DNA of 48,498 nt from Vagococcus martis (GCF_002026305.1 NZ_MVAB01000002.1:1-48498); one strand, 5' to 3'; counted from the first letter of the stretch, positions 35,521 to 48,242 are shown. Made by a program: numbers and translations. The notes: generated by a model from the letters alone, not told the origin.

Positions 35521-36808
35521 TTAGCGAGACATTCCTCTACTTTTTTGTTGCTCTATCTGTTTTTCTCGTGTGATTAATTGTTTTAACCACGTTGTTAACT
35601 GCTGAATCCATTGAGTTAAGCGATTTTCAGGGATATATCGCTTAATTTTATTTTCTTCAAGAGTCTCCTTCCAGTCTGAACACTCATAAGAATCTCGTGT
35701 TTTTCGTCATGCTCGAGTTTGTCTAAAATAATTCGACCTTCATATTCTACTTGCGACATAGAAAAGTCAGTTTTTCCCATATCTTTTAATAAACTTTTCA
35801 GAACTCTATTGTTGTCCCTTACTTGTAGTGTGTGTTCTTGTGTTTCTTCTAAGTCTTGCTTCAGATGTCTATTTTCTTGTTTTAAATGATTAATCTGATT
35901 GTCACGACCTTCTAATTGGAAGGTGTGTTTCTCTATTTTTTCAGTTAAATTTTTGACCTTTTTATTTAGGTTATAATTAGTTTTTTTAGTTAATTCAGCT
36001 TCTTTTTGAACCCACCCATAAACTCTTTTAAATGAGTTAAATTTTTGGTATCAACAATCGTTTTTCCTAAAAATGTTTTTTCAATTGATTGGTTAAATGA
36101 GTCCATTGATCTTGAACGTCGTACACGTTTTGAGTCGAGACACCTATATTTTTAACTTCTTTTATTTTTTTATTGATATGCTCTTTTCTTTGAGATAGCT
36201 CTGTTTCTTTTTCAGCGATTTCTTTTGCCATTTTTTTGATGATTTTAACGTCATCAATGCCAATTGTTTGATTGTTTAAAATTCCTTCCTGGTAAATGTG
36301 AGGAATTTGTTGTTTGAGATACTTATCCAGGTCTTGATGAAAAGAAGATAGTTCTTTCCTAGTTAAGACCTCTTTGGCAGAGACTTTCTCACGTTGCTTT
36401 TTTTTCATCAAAAACAACAGGAATAAAGGCATAATGCAAGTGAGGTGTCGTTTCATCATGATGAACGGTTGCTGATAATACATTTTGACTACCGTATCGT
36501 TCATTCAGAAAATCAACTGTCGCTTTAAAAAACTCTTTTTGAGTACTCATTGTCTCTTGTTCAAGTGATTTAGGAAGTGTCACAATCCAGTCAGCCATAA
36601 CTTTAACGTCAGCACGATTAAAGCAATAGACTTCAGCTAACCTATTTTTTAACCGTTGATTCATATCGCCTTCTTTATCACACAAATCATAATTCAAATA
36701 AGTTCGTTCTGAATCAATATCAGGGTTAGAATGATTGGTTGTTTTTCTTTCAATGTGAATGGACAATCCGTTCACAGAACCTTGAGTAAATTTTTCAACG
36801 TGAGCCAT
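35521..36808 (-). pseudogene. mobV: MobV relaxase, frameshifted copy
   Basis: Broken at about 35699, 36011, 36083 and 36400 by single-base losses and gains. The N-terminal domain with both catalytic motifs is open (36389-36808). Confidence 0.9.
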
Positions 36809-36865
36809 GAGAAAACCTCCTAAATAAGTTGAGTTCATCATAGCATGGTTAGAAGACCAATTCAA

Positions 36866-36890
36866 TTTGGTATAGCTCGTTATAACCAAA
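36866..36890. other. Candidate oriT inverted repeat, copy 4
   Basis: One extra A in the right arm. Confidence 0.42.
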
Positions 36891-37111
36891 ATAGATTTTG
36901 GCACTCGGTCTGCGACGCATTTCGACTGTTTCCAGTCGAGCTAAAACGTTCAGATAAAATCGCCTTTAGGCAATTTATGATCTTCTCTTTTTTAGCGTAC
37001 AGCTGTCCAAATTGTTTCCAATTTAGACTCGCTGCTTTTTATCTATCAACGGTGGCTAGATTGCCAATGGTTGATAGATAAAAAAAGAACCTACTAAGGT
37101 TCTCTCAAAAT

Positions 37112-37850
37112 CTAAATAGATGTATCTGTAATCATGATTTCATAGCCAACCACTTTTCGCCCTCTTTTTTGTGTGGTAACGAAAAAATTCGCATGCAATC
37201 TTTTCTTCCAATTCTTCGATAGAGCGTGTAATAACTTTTTGAAAAAATTGTCCTGCAGGCATACGAGAATCTTTACCTAAAAACCATGACTGCCAACTTT
37301 CTAAATCAGCAGAAATAGTTGTATATTTTTCTCTACCTCTTCTATGAGATTCCCAAAGCTTTAACATAATTAGTGAATACTTCCCGTTAATTCTAGAAAG
37401 TTCATTTAATCTAAAACTATAAAAATGTTCTTTCAAATCAAAAACTAAAGGAGCAGCATCTTCAGAAAATTTAAATCTAACAACACCATTCTCTAAAAAT
37501 TTAATTCTAGAAAATAATTGAGTCATTAAAATACCACTTACACCATCTTCAACTATAGGTAAATACAAAGCAGTATTTTCATTTAGTTTTTTAAAAGCTT
37601 TAGCAATCCTAGTATATGAATCGCCTGAAGTATTAAGATTAAAATGTTTAATGATTTCCAATGCTGATACTTCATATTCATCATCTAATTTAGAGTCTTT
37701 TGTAACATAGCTAAAACAGTAATCAAGAACACGTTGTTCAAAAGATTTTAAGCCACCAAACGACTTAGCTAAATCATTTCCTTGAACTACTAAGTAATCT
37801 TGACGTGCTAATAAATCTTTTATTGCTAGCTCGGCTTTCTTGTTTTTCAA
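37112..37850 (-). pseudogene. repB: RepB-type initiator, 3'-end frameshifted copy
   Basis: An extra A in the run at about 37187 changes the last 20 or so residues. The rest is identical to 14400-15137. Confidence 0.9.
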
Positions 37851-37913
37851 ATTATACACCTCTATTCATCTGATTATGTAATAATACCAAAAAAACAGAA
37901 TAAATACAAACAA

Positions 37914-38009
37914 GGTATTTATAACGTGGAAAATGGTATTTATAACGTGGAAAATGGTATTTATAACGTGGAAAATGGTATTTATGACGTGGAAAATGGT
38001 ATTTATAAC
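37914..38009. repeat. Iterons, copy 4
   Basis: Five repeats at 21-bp steps, as in copy 2. Confidence 0.92.
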
Positions 38010-38419
38010 CTCTGAAAGCATTGATATTAGTGCGTTTTGAAAGACCCTAAAGTATTTAAAAGTATTTAAAAGTATTCTTTAAAGTATTTACTTAGTAGGA
38101 TAAGCAATTATTTTTTTAATTTCTTTTGAAAAAAGTTAACTAAAAAACAATTAAAAAAGGAGTGAGAGAAAACCACTCTCACATTTTACTTGCAGCAGTC
38201 GCTATACGCTCCTTTGCTAAAAAAAATAAAACCTTTCTTTAAAGGATTCTTTTTATATGCTTAAAAACGAGTTTTAAGAGCTTTTAAGCATAAACTAGAT
38301 AAATACGTTATACTTTCTTTAAAACGTCTTACAGACGGTCAGGGCAAGCCCTAACAACCCAAAAGCAGATAAAGAGTATTAAGATATTAGTTATTCTTTC
38401 TGAAGGAGTTACTATTAAG

Positions 38420-38872
38420 ATGAAAAATGAAGAATATAAAACAATAAAAGAACTAGCAGATGACTTAGGTGTGACCAAACAAACAGTCCAATATCATTAC
38501 AAATCTTTTGCCGACAAAGAAACAGTATTAAGCGACAAAGGAGCGATATTGTTAGATAACCGTTTACAATCACTTTTGTCAGAAAAAATCGGCAAAAAGA
38601 ATATAGAGAAACCGACAAAAGAATCAGCAAACTATACAGCAAAGAAACAATTAATATCTAAAGAATTAGAACTTTTAAAAGAAGAATTGAATAATAAAGA
38701 TGAGATAATAACTGAATTATTAGAGAGTCAGAAAAATCTTCAAAAATTACTAGATCAGCAACAGGTTTTAACATTGCAAGCTAATCAAAAAATAGAGCAA
38801 TTAGAAATGAACCTAGCAGAATCTGAGGAAAAAGAAAAATTATCTTTATGGCAACGTTTATTTAGAAAATAA
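38420..38872 (+). CDS. DUF536-family protein, copy 4
   Basis: Identical to 15706-16158. Confidence 0.85.
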   Translation: MKNEEYKTIKELADDLGVTKQTVQYHYKSFADKETVLSDKGAILLDNRLQSLLSEKIGKKNIEKPTKESANYTAKKQLISKELELLKEELNNKDEIITELLESQKNLQKLLDQQQVLTLQANQKIEQLEMNLAESEEKEKLSLWQRLFRK

Positions 38873-38941
38873 GATTCTCGCAAATATGATATATTATTAA
38901 TGGCACTTAGCCCATTTCATTTTGAAAGGGGTGCTAGATAC

Positions 38942-39054
38942 ATGCTTGATAAACATATTCTCGTTATTCATCACGACTGTTTTTTACAACAGTAACAACA
39001 GTTATAACTAAAAAGTTATTAAATCGTTGGTTTGACGATAAAGATGATGAATAA
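38942..39054 (+). pseudogene. Fst-like toxin, frameshifted copy
   Basis: Extra A at about 38953 and extra T in the T-run at about 38985. Confidence 0.75.
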
Positions 39055-39100
39055 AGGCATGAGTGCCAACAAACCCACTCGTTAGAGTCGCACTAACGAA

Positions 39101-39176
39101 AAAAAAAGCCACTACCTGTGATGAGGTAGTGGCTTTTGTGCTAGATACACTAACACATATTCTCGTTTTCGCACCT
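39101..39176 (-). ncRNA. Antisense antitoxin RNA, copy 4
   Basis: Same promoter, repeats and terminator as 16384-16457. Confidence 0.8.
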
Positions 39177-39242
39177 TCATTATATCATGACTTTAAATTT
39201 CAATCAAAATACTTAATTTAAAGTACTGGTAATATTAAAAGT

Positions 39243-39270
39243 GACTAACATAAATCAAATTATACCTAGT
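39243..39270 (-). other. pdif-like Xer site c, copy 4
   Basis: Identical to 16529-16556. Confidence 0.73.
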
Positions 39271-39365
39271 GAAATCAAAGACAATCAAACTTGTACTTGA
39301 TTATTACAAATCTGTTTATATATAATCAAGTATGAACTTGAATGAGTGATTTTGGAGGAATAAAC

Positions 39366-39732
39366 GTGACAAATGAAATATGTGAGATTACTTGTATTCA
39401 TGAGGAGCAAGTAACTAATTTCAAAAGAGAGATTAAAAAATACTAATAGCAAAAGATCTAAGTTCTTTATTTAAAATTTTATCAGATGAAAATAGATTCA
39501 AAAATATTACATGCTTTAGCTTATGAAGATCAACTATGTGTATGTGACGTAGCCAATATTATTGGAGCAACTATGGCAAATACATCACATCATTTGCAAT
39601 CATTAAAAAAATTAGGTGTTGTAGATAGTAAAAAAATAGGCAAATTAGTTTATTATTTTAGTTCTGATGATAGGATTGTTGAATTGATAAATTTAGGAAA
39701 AACAACTAGAACAGGGTGATAGCTATGAGTAA
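39366..39732 (+). pseudogene. cadC: CadC, frameshifted copy
   Basis: Extra bases at about 39421, 39452, 39503 and 39702. Confidence 0.88.
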
Positions 39733-41844
39733 AGAAACTTCTAGTAAAACATATCGAGTAGAGGGATTAAGCTGTACGAATTGTGCTGCTAAATTTGAAA
39801 AAAATGTTAAAAGTATTGAAGGTGTAACAGATGCAAAAGTAAACTTTGGTGCTGGAAAAATTAAAGTTGAGGGAACATCTTCCATTCAAGAAATTAAGTC
39901 TGCTGGAGCTTTTGAAAATCTAATTATTCAAGATGAGGACAATCAAGAATCTGAAGGGGGACAGAAAGACTCTTTCTTGAAACGTAATTGGAAATTAGTT
40001 ATTTCAGTAATATTAATAGCGATAGCTTTTTATTTTAGAGCTACTGTAGGCGAGAATGATATCATAACTAAAAGCTTATTTATATCAGCCATCGTTATTG
40101 TGGATTTAGTTTATTTACAGAAGGAATTAAGGATTTACTTAAATTAAACTTTTCAATGGAAGTTTTAATGACAGTAGCAATTATTAGGCGCATCAATTAT
40201 AGGTGAATGGGCTGAAGGTTCTATTGTAGTTATCTTATTCGCTGTTAGTGAAGCCCTTGAACGATTTTCAATGGATAGAGCAAGACAATCTATTCGTTCG
40301 TTAATGGATATAGCACCAAAAGAAGCTTTGATTAGAAGAAATAACGAAGAAAAAATGATAAATGTTTCTGATATTCAAATAGGAGATATTATGATTATTA
40401 AACCAGGGCAAAAAATAGCTATGGATGGGGTAGTCATTAAAGGACATTCTGCTGTTAATCAAGCAGCAATAACGGGTGAGTCTGTTCCAATTGAAAAACA
40501 AATTAAGGACGAAATTTTTGCAGGAACTTTAAATAAAGAGGGAATTTTAGAAGTGGAAGTGACTAAACATGTTAATGATACAACCATTGCTAAAATCATT
40601 CATTTAGTGGAAGAAGCACAAGGAGAACGAGCACCTGCACAAGCATTCGTTGATAACTTTGCTAAATACTATACCCCTTCTATCATGGCTATTTCGGCTT
40701 TAATTATCATTATTCCACCATTGTTTTTTGGTGGTGATTGGAATAAGTGGTTGTACCAGGGTTTATCACTATTAGTAGTTGGTTGTCCTTGTTCATTAGT
40801 TATCTCAACACCTGTTTCAATCGTTTCAGCTATTGGAAATTCAGCTAAAAATGGTGTGCTGGTAAAAGGAGGTATTTATCTCGAAGAAATCGGAGGATTA
40901 AAAGCAATCGCTTTTGATAAAACAGGGACTTTAACCAAAGGAACGCCTTCTGTAACAGACTTTGTTGTAAGTGACACAAATCAAGAAAATCAGTACTTAT
41001 CTATCATTTCAGCGTTAGAAATACTTTCTCAACATCCTTTAGCTTCAGCCATTCTTAAAGAAGCTGATAGAAGAGAGTCAAACTATCAAATGATCGATAT
41101 TATGAATTTTAAATCAGTAACTGGTAAAGGAATTAAAGGTGATTATCAAGGTACAACTTATTTTGTTGGAAGTCCTAAATTATTTGATTCAGAATTAATT
41201 AGGCAAGCTAGTGTCATGAAAAATTATGAGAAGTTACAAGAGCAAGGAAAAACCGTCATGATTTTTGGAACAGCACAAAATATTTTGGCAATTATCGCAG
41301 TTGCTGATGAATTAAGAAAGTCAAGTTCAGAAGTAATCGCTAAGCTTCATCAGTTAGGTATTGAACATACAATTATGTTAACTGGTGACAATATCAGAAC
41401 AGCTAAATCAATTGGAGAACAAGTTTGGTGTGACAGACATTAAAGGTGATTTAATGCCACAAGATAAGTTAGATTATATTAAAGAGCTTAAAGAAAAGTA
41501 TGGAAAAGTGGCTATGGTAGGAGACGGAGTAAATGATGCTCCTGCGTTAGCATCAGCAACTGTTGGGATTGCAATGGGTGGGGCTGGAACGGACACTGCT
41601 TTAGAAAACAGCTGATGTTGCCTTAATGGGTGATGATTTACAAAAGTTACCGTTTATTGTTAATCTTAGTCGAAAAACATTAAAAATTATAAAACAAAAT
41701 ATTACTTTCTCTTTAAGCATTAAATTCTTAGCTTTATTGCTAATTATTCCAGGATGGTTATCACTTTGGATTGCTATTGTTGCAGATATGGGAGCAACTT
41801 TATTAGTAACACTTAATGGATTGAGATTGATGAAACAGAAGTAA
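39725..41844 (+). pseudogene. cadA: CadA, frameshifted copy
   Basis: One G lost at about 40100 and single bases gained at about 40184, 41425 and 41608. The stretch 40271-41420, with TGES, CPC and DKTGT, is open. Confidence 0.92.
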
Positions 41845-41865
41845 GAAATAGTTATTTATCTCGTT

Positions 41866-41895
41866 GATTAACATAATCAAATATTTATACGAAGT
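41866..41895 (-). other. pdif-like Xer site d, copy 4 (one T inserted)
   Basis: As 19145-19173 with an extra T between spacer and right arm. Confidence 0.7.
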
Positions 41896-41995
41896 AAAAA
41901 GACCTCAACAAGGAACTGACCCCAAAAGATGAGACAAATATAAAAACACCCCTGTTGAATTCATGTAAAATGAATTTAACGGAGGTGTATTTTTT

Positions 41996-42321
41996 ATGGT
42001 TAAAAGGATTGCTTATCCAGTAGAAGTAAAAGAAGAAGCTATAAAAATGAAACTTGAAGGTAAAAACAACATCAGAAATTATGAATAAACTCAACATTCG
42101 GAATAAAACTCAGGTGAAAACATGGTGGAAATGGTATAGAAATGGAGAATCTTATCGATTCTCTCAAGGTGTGGGAAAACAATATACTTATGGAAAAGGT
42201 AATGAACACTTTTCGCCTTTAGAAGTTCTAGAAAGAGAAAACAAGTACTTGAAACAGGAAATTGATGTTTTAAAAAAATACAAGGAGTTGGAAAGGATGT
42301 GGAAAAAAGAAGTATTCATAA
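41996..42321 (+). pseudogene. Transposase OrfA, frameshifted copy
   Basis: Extra A at about 42064, the same place as in copy 3, and an extra A at about 42307 that fuses the frame to OrfB. Confidence 0.85.
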
Positions 42322-43142
42322 ATTTAGTTGATTCTTATAAAGGAAAACTATCTATAACATGGTTATGTCACTATTTTAGGATAGCTAGAAGTACTTACTA
42401 TCGTTGGTCTAAGAAAGAATATGTTGCCGATAATCGAATTAAAATGATTGAGCAGCTGTGTAAAGAAAACAAGTTCACTTATGGTTATCGAAAAATCACT
42501 TTTTTACTTCGTAAAAAGATAAAAGTGAATCATAAAGTTGTTCAGCGTATTATGCAAAAATATGGATGGAGTTGTCAGGTGAAAATAAAGAAAGAAAAAC
42601 GTCCAGGTTCTATTTATTTTAAAACTACTAATATAATTGATAGAGACTTTAGTTCAAGTAAGCCACTAGAAAAACTAACAACAGACATCACTTATCTTGA
42701 TTATGGTCCTAAAAGACTCTATCTTTCTAGCATTATGGATTTGTTTAATGGAGAAATACTTTCTTATACAATAAGTGAAAAACAGGACATATCTTGTGTT
42801 TTAGACACACTAAATAAATTACCTAACTTCCAGATAAATGTATACTTCATTCGGATCAAGGTTCTGTGTATACTTCATATGCTTATTATCACGCAACAAA
42901 AGAAAAGAGCATTACCAGAAGTATGTCCCGAAAAGGGACTCCTGCAGATAATGCTCCAATAGAATCGTTTCATTCCATCCTAAAAGTCTGAAACGTTCTC
43001 ATTACACCCAGAGCTTGGAAGCTCTACAATTAGTGTAATTGAAACTGTACAAAATTTCATCAACTATTATAATAAAGAAAGAATTCAACAAAAATACGAC
43101 TACTTATCTCCAGTTGACTATCGGAAAAAAGTAATCGCATAG
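42299..43142 (+). pseudogene. Transposase OrfB, frameshifted copy
   Basis: One A lost at about 42826, before the second Asp of DDE, and one A gained at about 42984. Confidence 0.87.
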
Positions 43143-43196
43143 GTGTTTTTATTACTGTCTCATTTTAGGGGTTCAGTCCCACAATTATGAGGTCTT

Positions 43197-43472
43197 TTAT
43201 TTATATATGTCTCTACGATGACCGATTTCTAAAACTAGAATCGTTATAGTGTCATCATCTATGTTTGCCAACAAACGATAATCTCCTATTCTATATCGCC
43301 ATTGCCCACTTTTATTACCTACTAATCCTTTTCCGTGAGCTCGAGGAGAATCAGTTCCTTCTAAGTTCTTAGAAATCCAAGATAATATAAGTCTAGCTTG
43401 ATGTTTATCCATCTTTTTTAGTGATTTTTGAGCATTTTTTTCATACCGAACGGTGTATTTTTTATCCATCAT
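43197..43472 (-). CDS. relE: RelE/ParE-family toxin, copy 4
   Basis: Identical to 20473-20748. Confidence 0.88.
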   Translation of the reverse strand: MMDKKYTVRYEKNAQKSLKKMDKHQARLILSWISKNLEGTDSPRAHGKGLVGNKSGQWRYRIGDYRLLANIDDDTITILVLEIGHRRDIYK

Positions 43473-43690
43473 AATCCTAATTCTAGAAGCATATCTTTAT
43501 GTGAGATACTTTCGTCACTTAATTCATGAGCTTTCATTGCTTTTTCATATAAAGCCATATCAATTTGATCTTCCAGCCCCTCTAATAATTTAGTCCTAGC
43601 CAATTCTGATAAACTTAATCCATTTAAATCAGCCATAGATTGAATAAATAATTTTTCCTCATCCGTAACTCTAAATGTAACAGTACTCAT
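43469..43690 (-). CDS. relB: RelB-type antitoxin, copy 4
   Basis: Identical to 20745-20966. Confidence 0.85.
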   Translation of the reverse strand: MSTVTFRVTDEEKLFIQSMADLNGLSLSELARTKLLEGLEDQIDMALYEKAMKAHELSDESISHKDMLLELGL

Positions 43691-43768
43691 ATAAAAAACC
43701 TCCTTGTGTACATTTGTTTTACATTCTTATTGTATTAACAAATGTATACAAGGAGTCAAATTTATAAT

Positions 43769-43796
43769 AGTTAACATAAATCAAGTTATACGGAGT
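43769..43796 (-). other. pdif-like Xer site e, copy 4
   Basis: Identical to 21044-21071. Confidence 0.75.
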
Positions 43797-44362
43797 TCAT
43801 AGTTTTTGAAGTGACGTTAATATGGGCCATTGTATAAATGAACTATATCACTTAGGTAAATAGCTACCTTTTCAGAAGCATAAGGGTGGATTTTGTTATA
43901 TGCAGTAATAAGTAAATCTTGATAATAATTAAATAAAAACAACCTCATAATAATCGTCACGTAAGGATATAACTTTTAAAAATAGGATATCTACTATATC
44001 TTTTAATTGTTTTTAACTTCTAGATCTAAATTAGAGTGGTAAAATGAAAATCAATTTTTTTTTCTAGCACATTTTTCTTCTATGCTTAAAATTTTTTGAT
44101 AATTCTTTATATACTAAAACTTATTTTATTTGAAAAACTATAAGCGATAGTATTTACCAAAATAATAGATAATAAAATCTATTTGAAGTTGAGTATAATT
44201 TTCTATGATTTTATATATTGTTTTTTCATATTCTCTATTTATGATTTCATCATCTAAATTTATTTTAATAATTTCTTTATCATAATGAGTTATATCATTG
44301 CGATTGAAATTATTCCTAGCGCATATAAAGTTAATAAAATTTAGAGAATCTTCATCAGTCAT
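43797..44362 (-). pseudogene. 183-aa protein, frameshifted copy
   Basis: Many insertions between 43800 and 44180. Only the first 60 or so residues are kept. Confidence 0.78.
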
Positions 44363-44368
44363 TGTAGG

Positions 44369-44629
44369 TTAGGAATAGTCGCCTAGGTTTTGATTGGTTA
44401 AAATAAACCCAATGTCTTCTGCATGCCAAATAAAATCTTTTTCTAAAGCTAGTGCTTCATCTTCTAGCAACCCATCAATAAATATTTTTGATACACAACC
44501 TCTTTTATTCGCAATTCTATCATGGGCTGAGTTCCTATTATTGTTGTTAAGTCTACCTCCAGACCCCTTTCCAATATAAAATAAAGTACCATCATCAGTG
44601 TAGTGACCATAAACATAATATCTATACAT
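44369..44629 (-). CDS. GIY-YIG-like small protein, copy 4
   Basis: Identical to 21630-21890. Confidence 0.72.
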   Translation of the reverse strand: MYRYYVYGHYTDDGTLFYIGKGSGGRLNNNNRNSAHDRIANKRGCVSKIFIDGLLEDEALALEKDFIWHAEDIGFILTNQNLGDYS

Positions 44630-44702
44630 AATAAGTCCCCTTTTAGAAAGATTATATCAAACAAGTTCTCTAGAACGTTCTTAAGACTCAAAAAATTATC
44701 AT

Positions 44703-44732
44703 GATTTACATAACTGGTTAGTTATACCAAGT
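44703..44732 (-). other. pdif-like Xer site f, copy 4 (one T inserted)
   Basis: As 21963-21991 with an extra T in the right arm. Confidence 0.68.
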
Positions 44733-44856
44733 TAAACTTATTATCATATTTTTGAAGTCAAAATAGCTTTACATTGCTATAATATCAATAAATGTAAGCT
44801 ATCTTTGATGGAGGATACATAGAATATCAACTAAGGTAATGAGTAAGGAGAACGGA

Positions 44857-45288
44857 ATGAATATTGGAGAAACAATAAAAAATTAAACGTAAAGATTTGA
44901 AGTTAACTCAAGATGAACTGGCAGAAAAAATTCATGTATCGAGACAAACAATATCTAGTTGGGAGAATTCTAAAAGTTTACCTGACGTCACAAGTTTAAT
45001 TTTATTGAGCGATGTTTATGAAATCTCTTTAGATGAATTAATAAAAGGAGATATTACTATGATTAAGAAATTGGAAGTTAAAGAAAGCAAAGAAGGACTA
45101 AATTCAAAATTTATAATTAAACAATGTATTAAATCTATTATTACTTATACTGATCAATTATTAAAAAATATAGGCTACAATAGTTTCGTTTCTTTTTTTA
45201 TTACAGTGATAATTTTGGTAAATACAAGTACCAGTTATAGTTGAGGCTATCAAATATAAAAAGATTTTCTGAAAAAAACAAAAAATAG
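44857..45288 (+). pseudogene. 142-aa XRE regulator, frameshifted copy
   Basis: Extra A at about 44881 and changes at about 45121, 45155 and 45228. Most of the HTH domain is still open. Confidence 0.8.
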
Positions 45289-45302
45289 TTATTTAACTGT
45301 TA

Positions 45303-45331
45303 GGTAGACATAATCTGATATTATTCTTAGT
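45303..45331 (-). other. pdif-like Xer site g, copy 4
   Basis: Identical to 22558-22586. Confidence 0.65.
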
Positions 45332-45446
45332 TGAAAATACTATTAAATCAATAAAGGAAAAGACTTTCTAATGACTTTTACAGCAATATGAAATAGATTA
45401 GAAAGAGAAATAAAAAACTCAAATGATAAATTGTAGGTGAAGATAA

Positions 45447-45977
45447 ATGACAATAGGGCAAGTGTTGAAAGAGAAACGGAAAGAGTATCAATTAACTCAA
45501 GAGCAATTGGCTGAAAAAATATATGTAACAAATAGGACAGTATCTAATTGGGAAACTGGTAAAACAACTCCTGATATTGATAGTCTCATTCGACTATCTG
45601 CTCTATTTGATTTATCTTTGGATAACTTATTATTGGAGGGATCAGATATCGTGGGAAAACATCAAAAAAAATTGAAGCTGCTAAAATCGCAAAAAAATAC
45701 TTTACTTTCAGTTGGTTAACTAACATAGTTTTGTTTTAATACTAGGCACACAAAAATTTATATGGTGATTTATCAACTGTAGCTTTTGTTTTACTAACTC
45801 TTGGAATTATTTTAAATAGTTTTCACTATGTTTTTATTTTGCTAAAGAAGTGAAAGTAACAAATGAGAATAAAAGCCCATATCAGATAATTTAAAAAACT
45901 GAAAATAAATGGTTGTTGATTCCAGTAATATTAATATTAGTTTTTAGTATTATGGCTTTTACCCTTTTGCTAGGTGA
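45447..45977 (+). pseudogene. XRE regulator (173 aa), frameshifted copy
   Basis: The HTH part is intact. From about 45653 several insertions break the membrane part. Confidence 0.82.
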
Positions 45978-45989
45978 TTAATTCCATTT

Positions 45990-46025
45990 TAAAAGCCCTC
46001 AGAAATCGATTCTGAGTGGCTTTTT
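45990..46025 (+). terminator. Terminator after the 173-aa XRE gene, copy 5 (damaged)
   Basis: Palindrome with an extra A and T. Confidence 0.75.
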
Positions 46026-46074
46026 ATCAATTGTTTGGACAATTTCCTAGCAGCATACTTGAAAAATCATTCTA

Positions 46075-46103
46075 GGTTCACATAATGGCAATTATACGAT
46101 GGT
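46075..46103 (-). other. pdif-like Xer site h, copy 5
   Basis: One extra G in the right arm compared with 11936-11963. Confidence 0.68.
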
Positions 46104-46387
46104 TCATTTTAAAAGCATAAAGATAGATAAGCATAGTTAAAATTAACCCAATTATCAAAACGATAACAGCAGTTGATTTTCCTATATTTTTATCTGTTTC
46201 ATTTAGGTTATATCAGAGTTCCTGACTAAAATTTGCCCAGCTTAAATCTTTTTTTTACACCCAATTGATAAGATATATAAAATAAAAATAAACTTAAAAT
46301 AAGGAATGTATATTTTGTAGGTACATTAAAAATAATAGCTATTAATATAAATAAGACAAAACTTATTATGGTAATTACTCTATTCAT
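46104..46387 (-). pseudogene. Small membrane protein (92 aa), frameshifted copy
   Basis: Insertions at about 46137, 46206, 46231 and 46250. Confidence 0.72.
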
Positions 46388-46448
46388 AACAATCACCCTC
46401 TTTCAAATCCTATATATTAATTATATCATGGTGTACTAAATCAAGGTT

Positions 46449-46477
46449 AGTTTACATAACTGGTGATTATACGAAGT
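46449..46477 (-). other. pdif-like Xer site a, copy 5
   Basis: Identical to 12304-12332. Confidence 0.77.
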
Positions 46478-46528
46478 TACTTTTTGATATTATGGTACAA
46501 TAAATAAAAAAAGAATGGAGAGATTTTT

Positions 46529-46731
46529 ATGTCAGAAAAAGAATTATTAAAATCAGAAAAGCTCCGAATAAAAAAATGATAAATTACGTGCAAAAGGTAA
46601 AGACCCTTTGAAAGGTTCAAACCCAATGGTTAATACTGGAATGGTTGGAATTAACAAAAGCGAACATAGGAATTACAGATAAAAACAATTCAAATTATAT
46701 GGCGAATCCCAATTTTAAAAAAGAGAATTAG
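46529..46731 (+). pseudogene. 66-aa protein, frameshifted copy
   Basis: Extra A at about 46576 and at about 46660. Confidence 0.72.
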
Positions 46732-46745
46732 TTATTTAATACCTT

Positions 46746-46773
46746 AGTTAACATAATCACCATTTTAAGAAGC
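46746..46773 (-). other. pdif-like Xer site b, copy 5
   Basis: Identical to 12599-12626. Confidence 0.62.
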
Positions 46774-46836
46774 TGTAGAGGTACCAACGGATTCAACTCG
46801 CAAGATTGTGAATCTTAAAAGGTCTACCTCAAAATA

Positions 46837-46872
46837 AAAAAAGAAGCCTTAGAAATAAGGCTTTTTTTTTTA
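46837..46872 (+). terminator. Bidirectional terminator before mob, copy 5
   Basis: As at 12691-12724, with the final C of the stem read as T. Confidence 0.82.
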
Positions 46873-46953
46873 TGAAGATAGTGAAATTTGAAAATCATTT
46901 TGAGGGGGTTTTGTTATTTTTAAAATTAATATTACTAGTAACATTAATTTTTT

Positions 46954-48242
46954 TTAGCGAGACATTCCTCTACTTTTTTGTTGCTCTATCTGTTTTTCTC
47001 GTGTGATTAATTGTTTTAACCACGTTGTTAACTGCTGAATCCATTGAGTTAAGCGATTTTCAGGGATATATCGCTTAATTTTATTTTCTTCAAGAGTCTC
47101 CTTCCAGTCTGAACACTCATAAGAATCTCGTGGTTTTTCGTCATGCTCGAGTTTGTCTAAAATAATTCGACCTTCATATTCTACTTGCGACATAGAAAAG
47201 TCAGTTTTTCCCATATCTTTTAATAAACTTTTCAGAACTCTATTGTTGTCCCTTACTTGTAGTGTGTGTTCTTGTGTTTCTTCTAAGTCTTGCTTCAGAT
47301 GTCTATTTTCTTGTTTTAAATGATTAATCTGATTGTCACGACCTTCTAATTGGAAGGTGTGTTTCTCTATTTTTTCAGTTAAATTTTTGACCTTTTTATT
47401 TAGGTTATAATTAGTTTTTTTAGTTAATTCAGCTTCTTTTTGAACCCCACCCATAAACTCTTTTAAATGAGTTAAATTTTTGGTATCAACAATCGTTTTT
47501 CCTAAAAATGTTTTTTCAAATTGATTGGTTAAATGAGTCCATTGATCTTGAACGTCGTACACGTTTTGAGTCGAGACACCTATATTTTTAACTTCTTTTA
47601 TTTTTTTATTGATATGCTCTTTTCTTTGAGATAGCTCTGTTTCTTTTTCAGCGATTTCTTTTGCCATTTTTTTGATGATTTTAACGTCATCAATGCCAAT
47701 TGTTTGATTGTTTAAAATTCCTTCCTGGTAAATGTGAGGAATTTGTTGTTTGAGATACTTATCCAGGTCTTGATGAAAAGAAGATAGTTCTTTCCTAGTT
47801 AAGACCTCTTTGGCAGAGACTTTCTCACGTTGCTTTTTTTCATCAAAAAACAACAGAATAAAGGCATAATGCAAGTGAGGTGTCGTTTCATCATGATGAA
47901 CGGTTGCTGATAATACATTTTGACTACCGTATCGTTCATTCAGAAAATCAACTGTCGCTTTAAAAAACTCTTTTTGAGTACTCATTGTCTCTTGTTCAAG
48001 TGATTTAGGAAGTGTCACAATCCAGTCAGCCATAACTTTAACGTCAGCACGATTAAAGCAATAGACTTCAGCTAACCTATTTTTTAACCGTTGATTCATA
48101 TCGCCTTCTTTATCACACAAATCATAATTCAAATAAGTTCGTTCTGAATCAATATCAGGGTTAGAATGATTGGTTGTTTTTCTTTCAATGTGAATGGACA
48201 ATCCGTTCACAGACCTTGAGTAAATTTTTCAACGTGAGCCAT
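46954..48242 (-). pseudogene. mobV: MobV relaxase, copy with a frameshift at the start
   Basis: One A lost at about 48212 shifts the first 10 codons. An A gained and a G lost at about 47850 restore the frame with small changes (AFILLFFDEK). The rest matches 12807-14096. Confidence 0.9.

Larger units (their letters stand above)
41912..43180 (+). mobile_element. IS3-family insertion sequence, copy 4 (with indels)
   Basis: Same ends and ACAA duplication as 19190-20456, two bases longer. Confidence 0.88.
34061..45420 (+). repeat. Plasmid unit, copy 4 (scattered indels)
   Basis: Same gene order. Small indels break mob, rep, fst, cadC, cadA, the transposase and others, while one XRE gene, the DUF536 gene, the GIY-YIG-like gene and the relB/relE-type pair stay open. 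Confidence 0.97.
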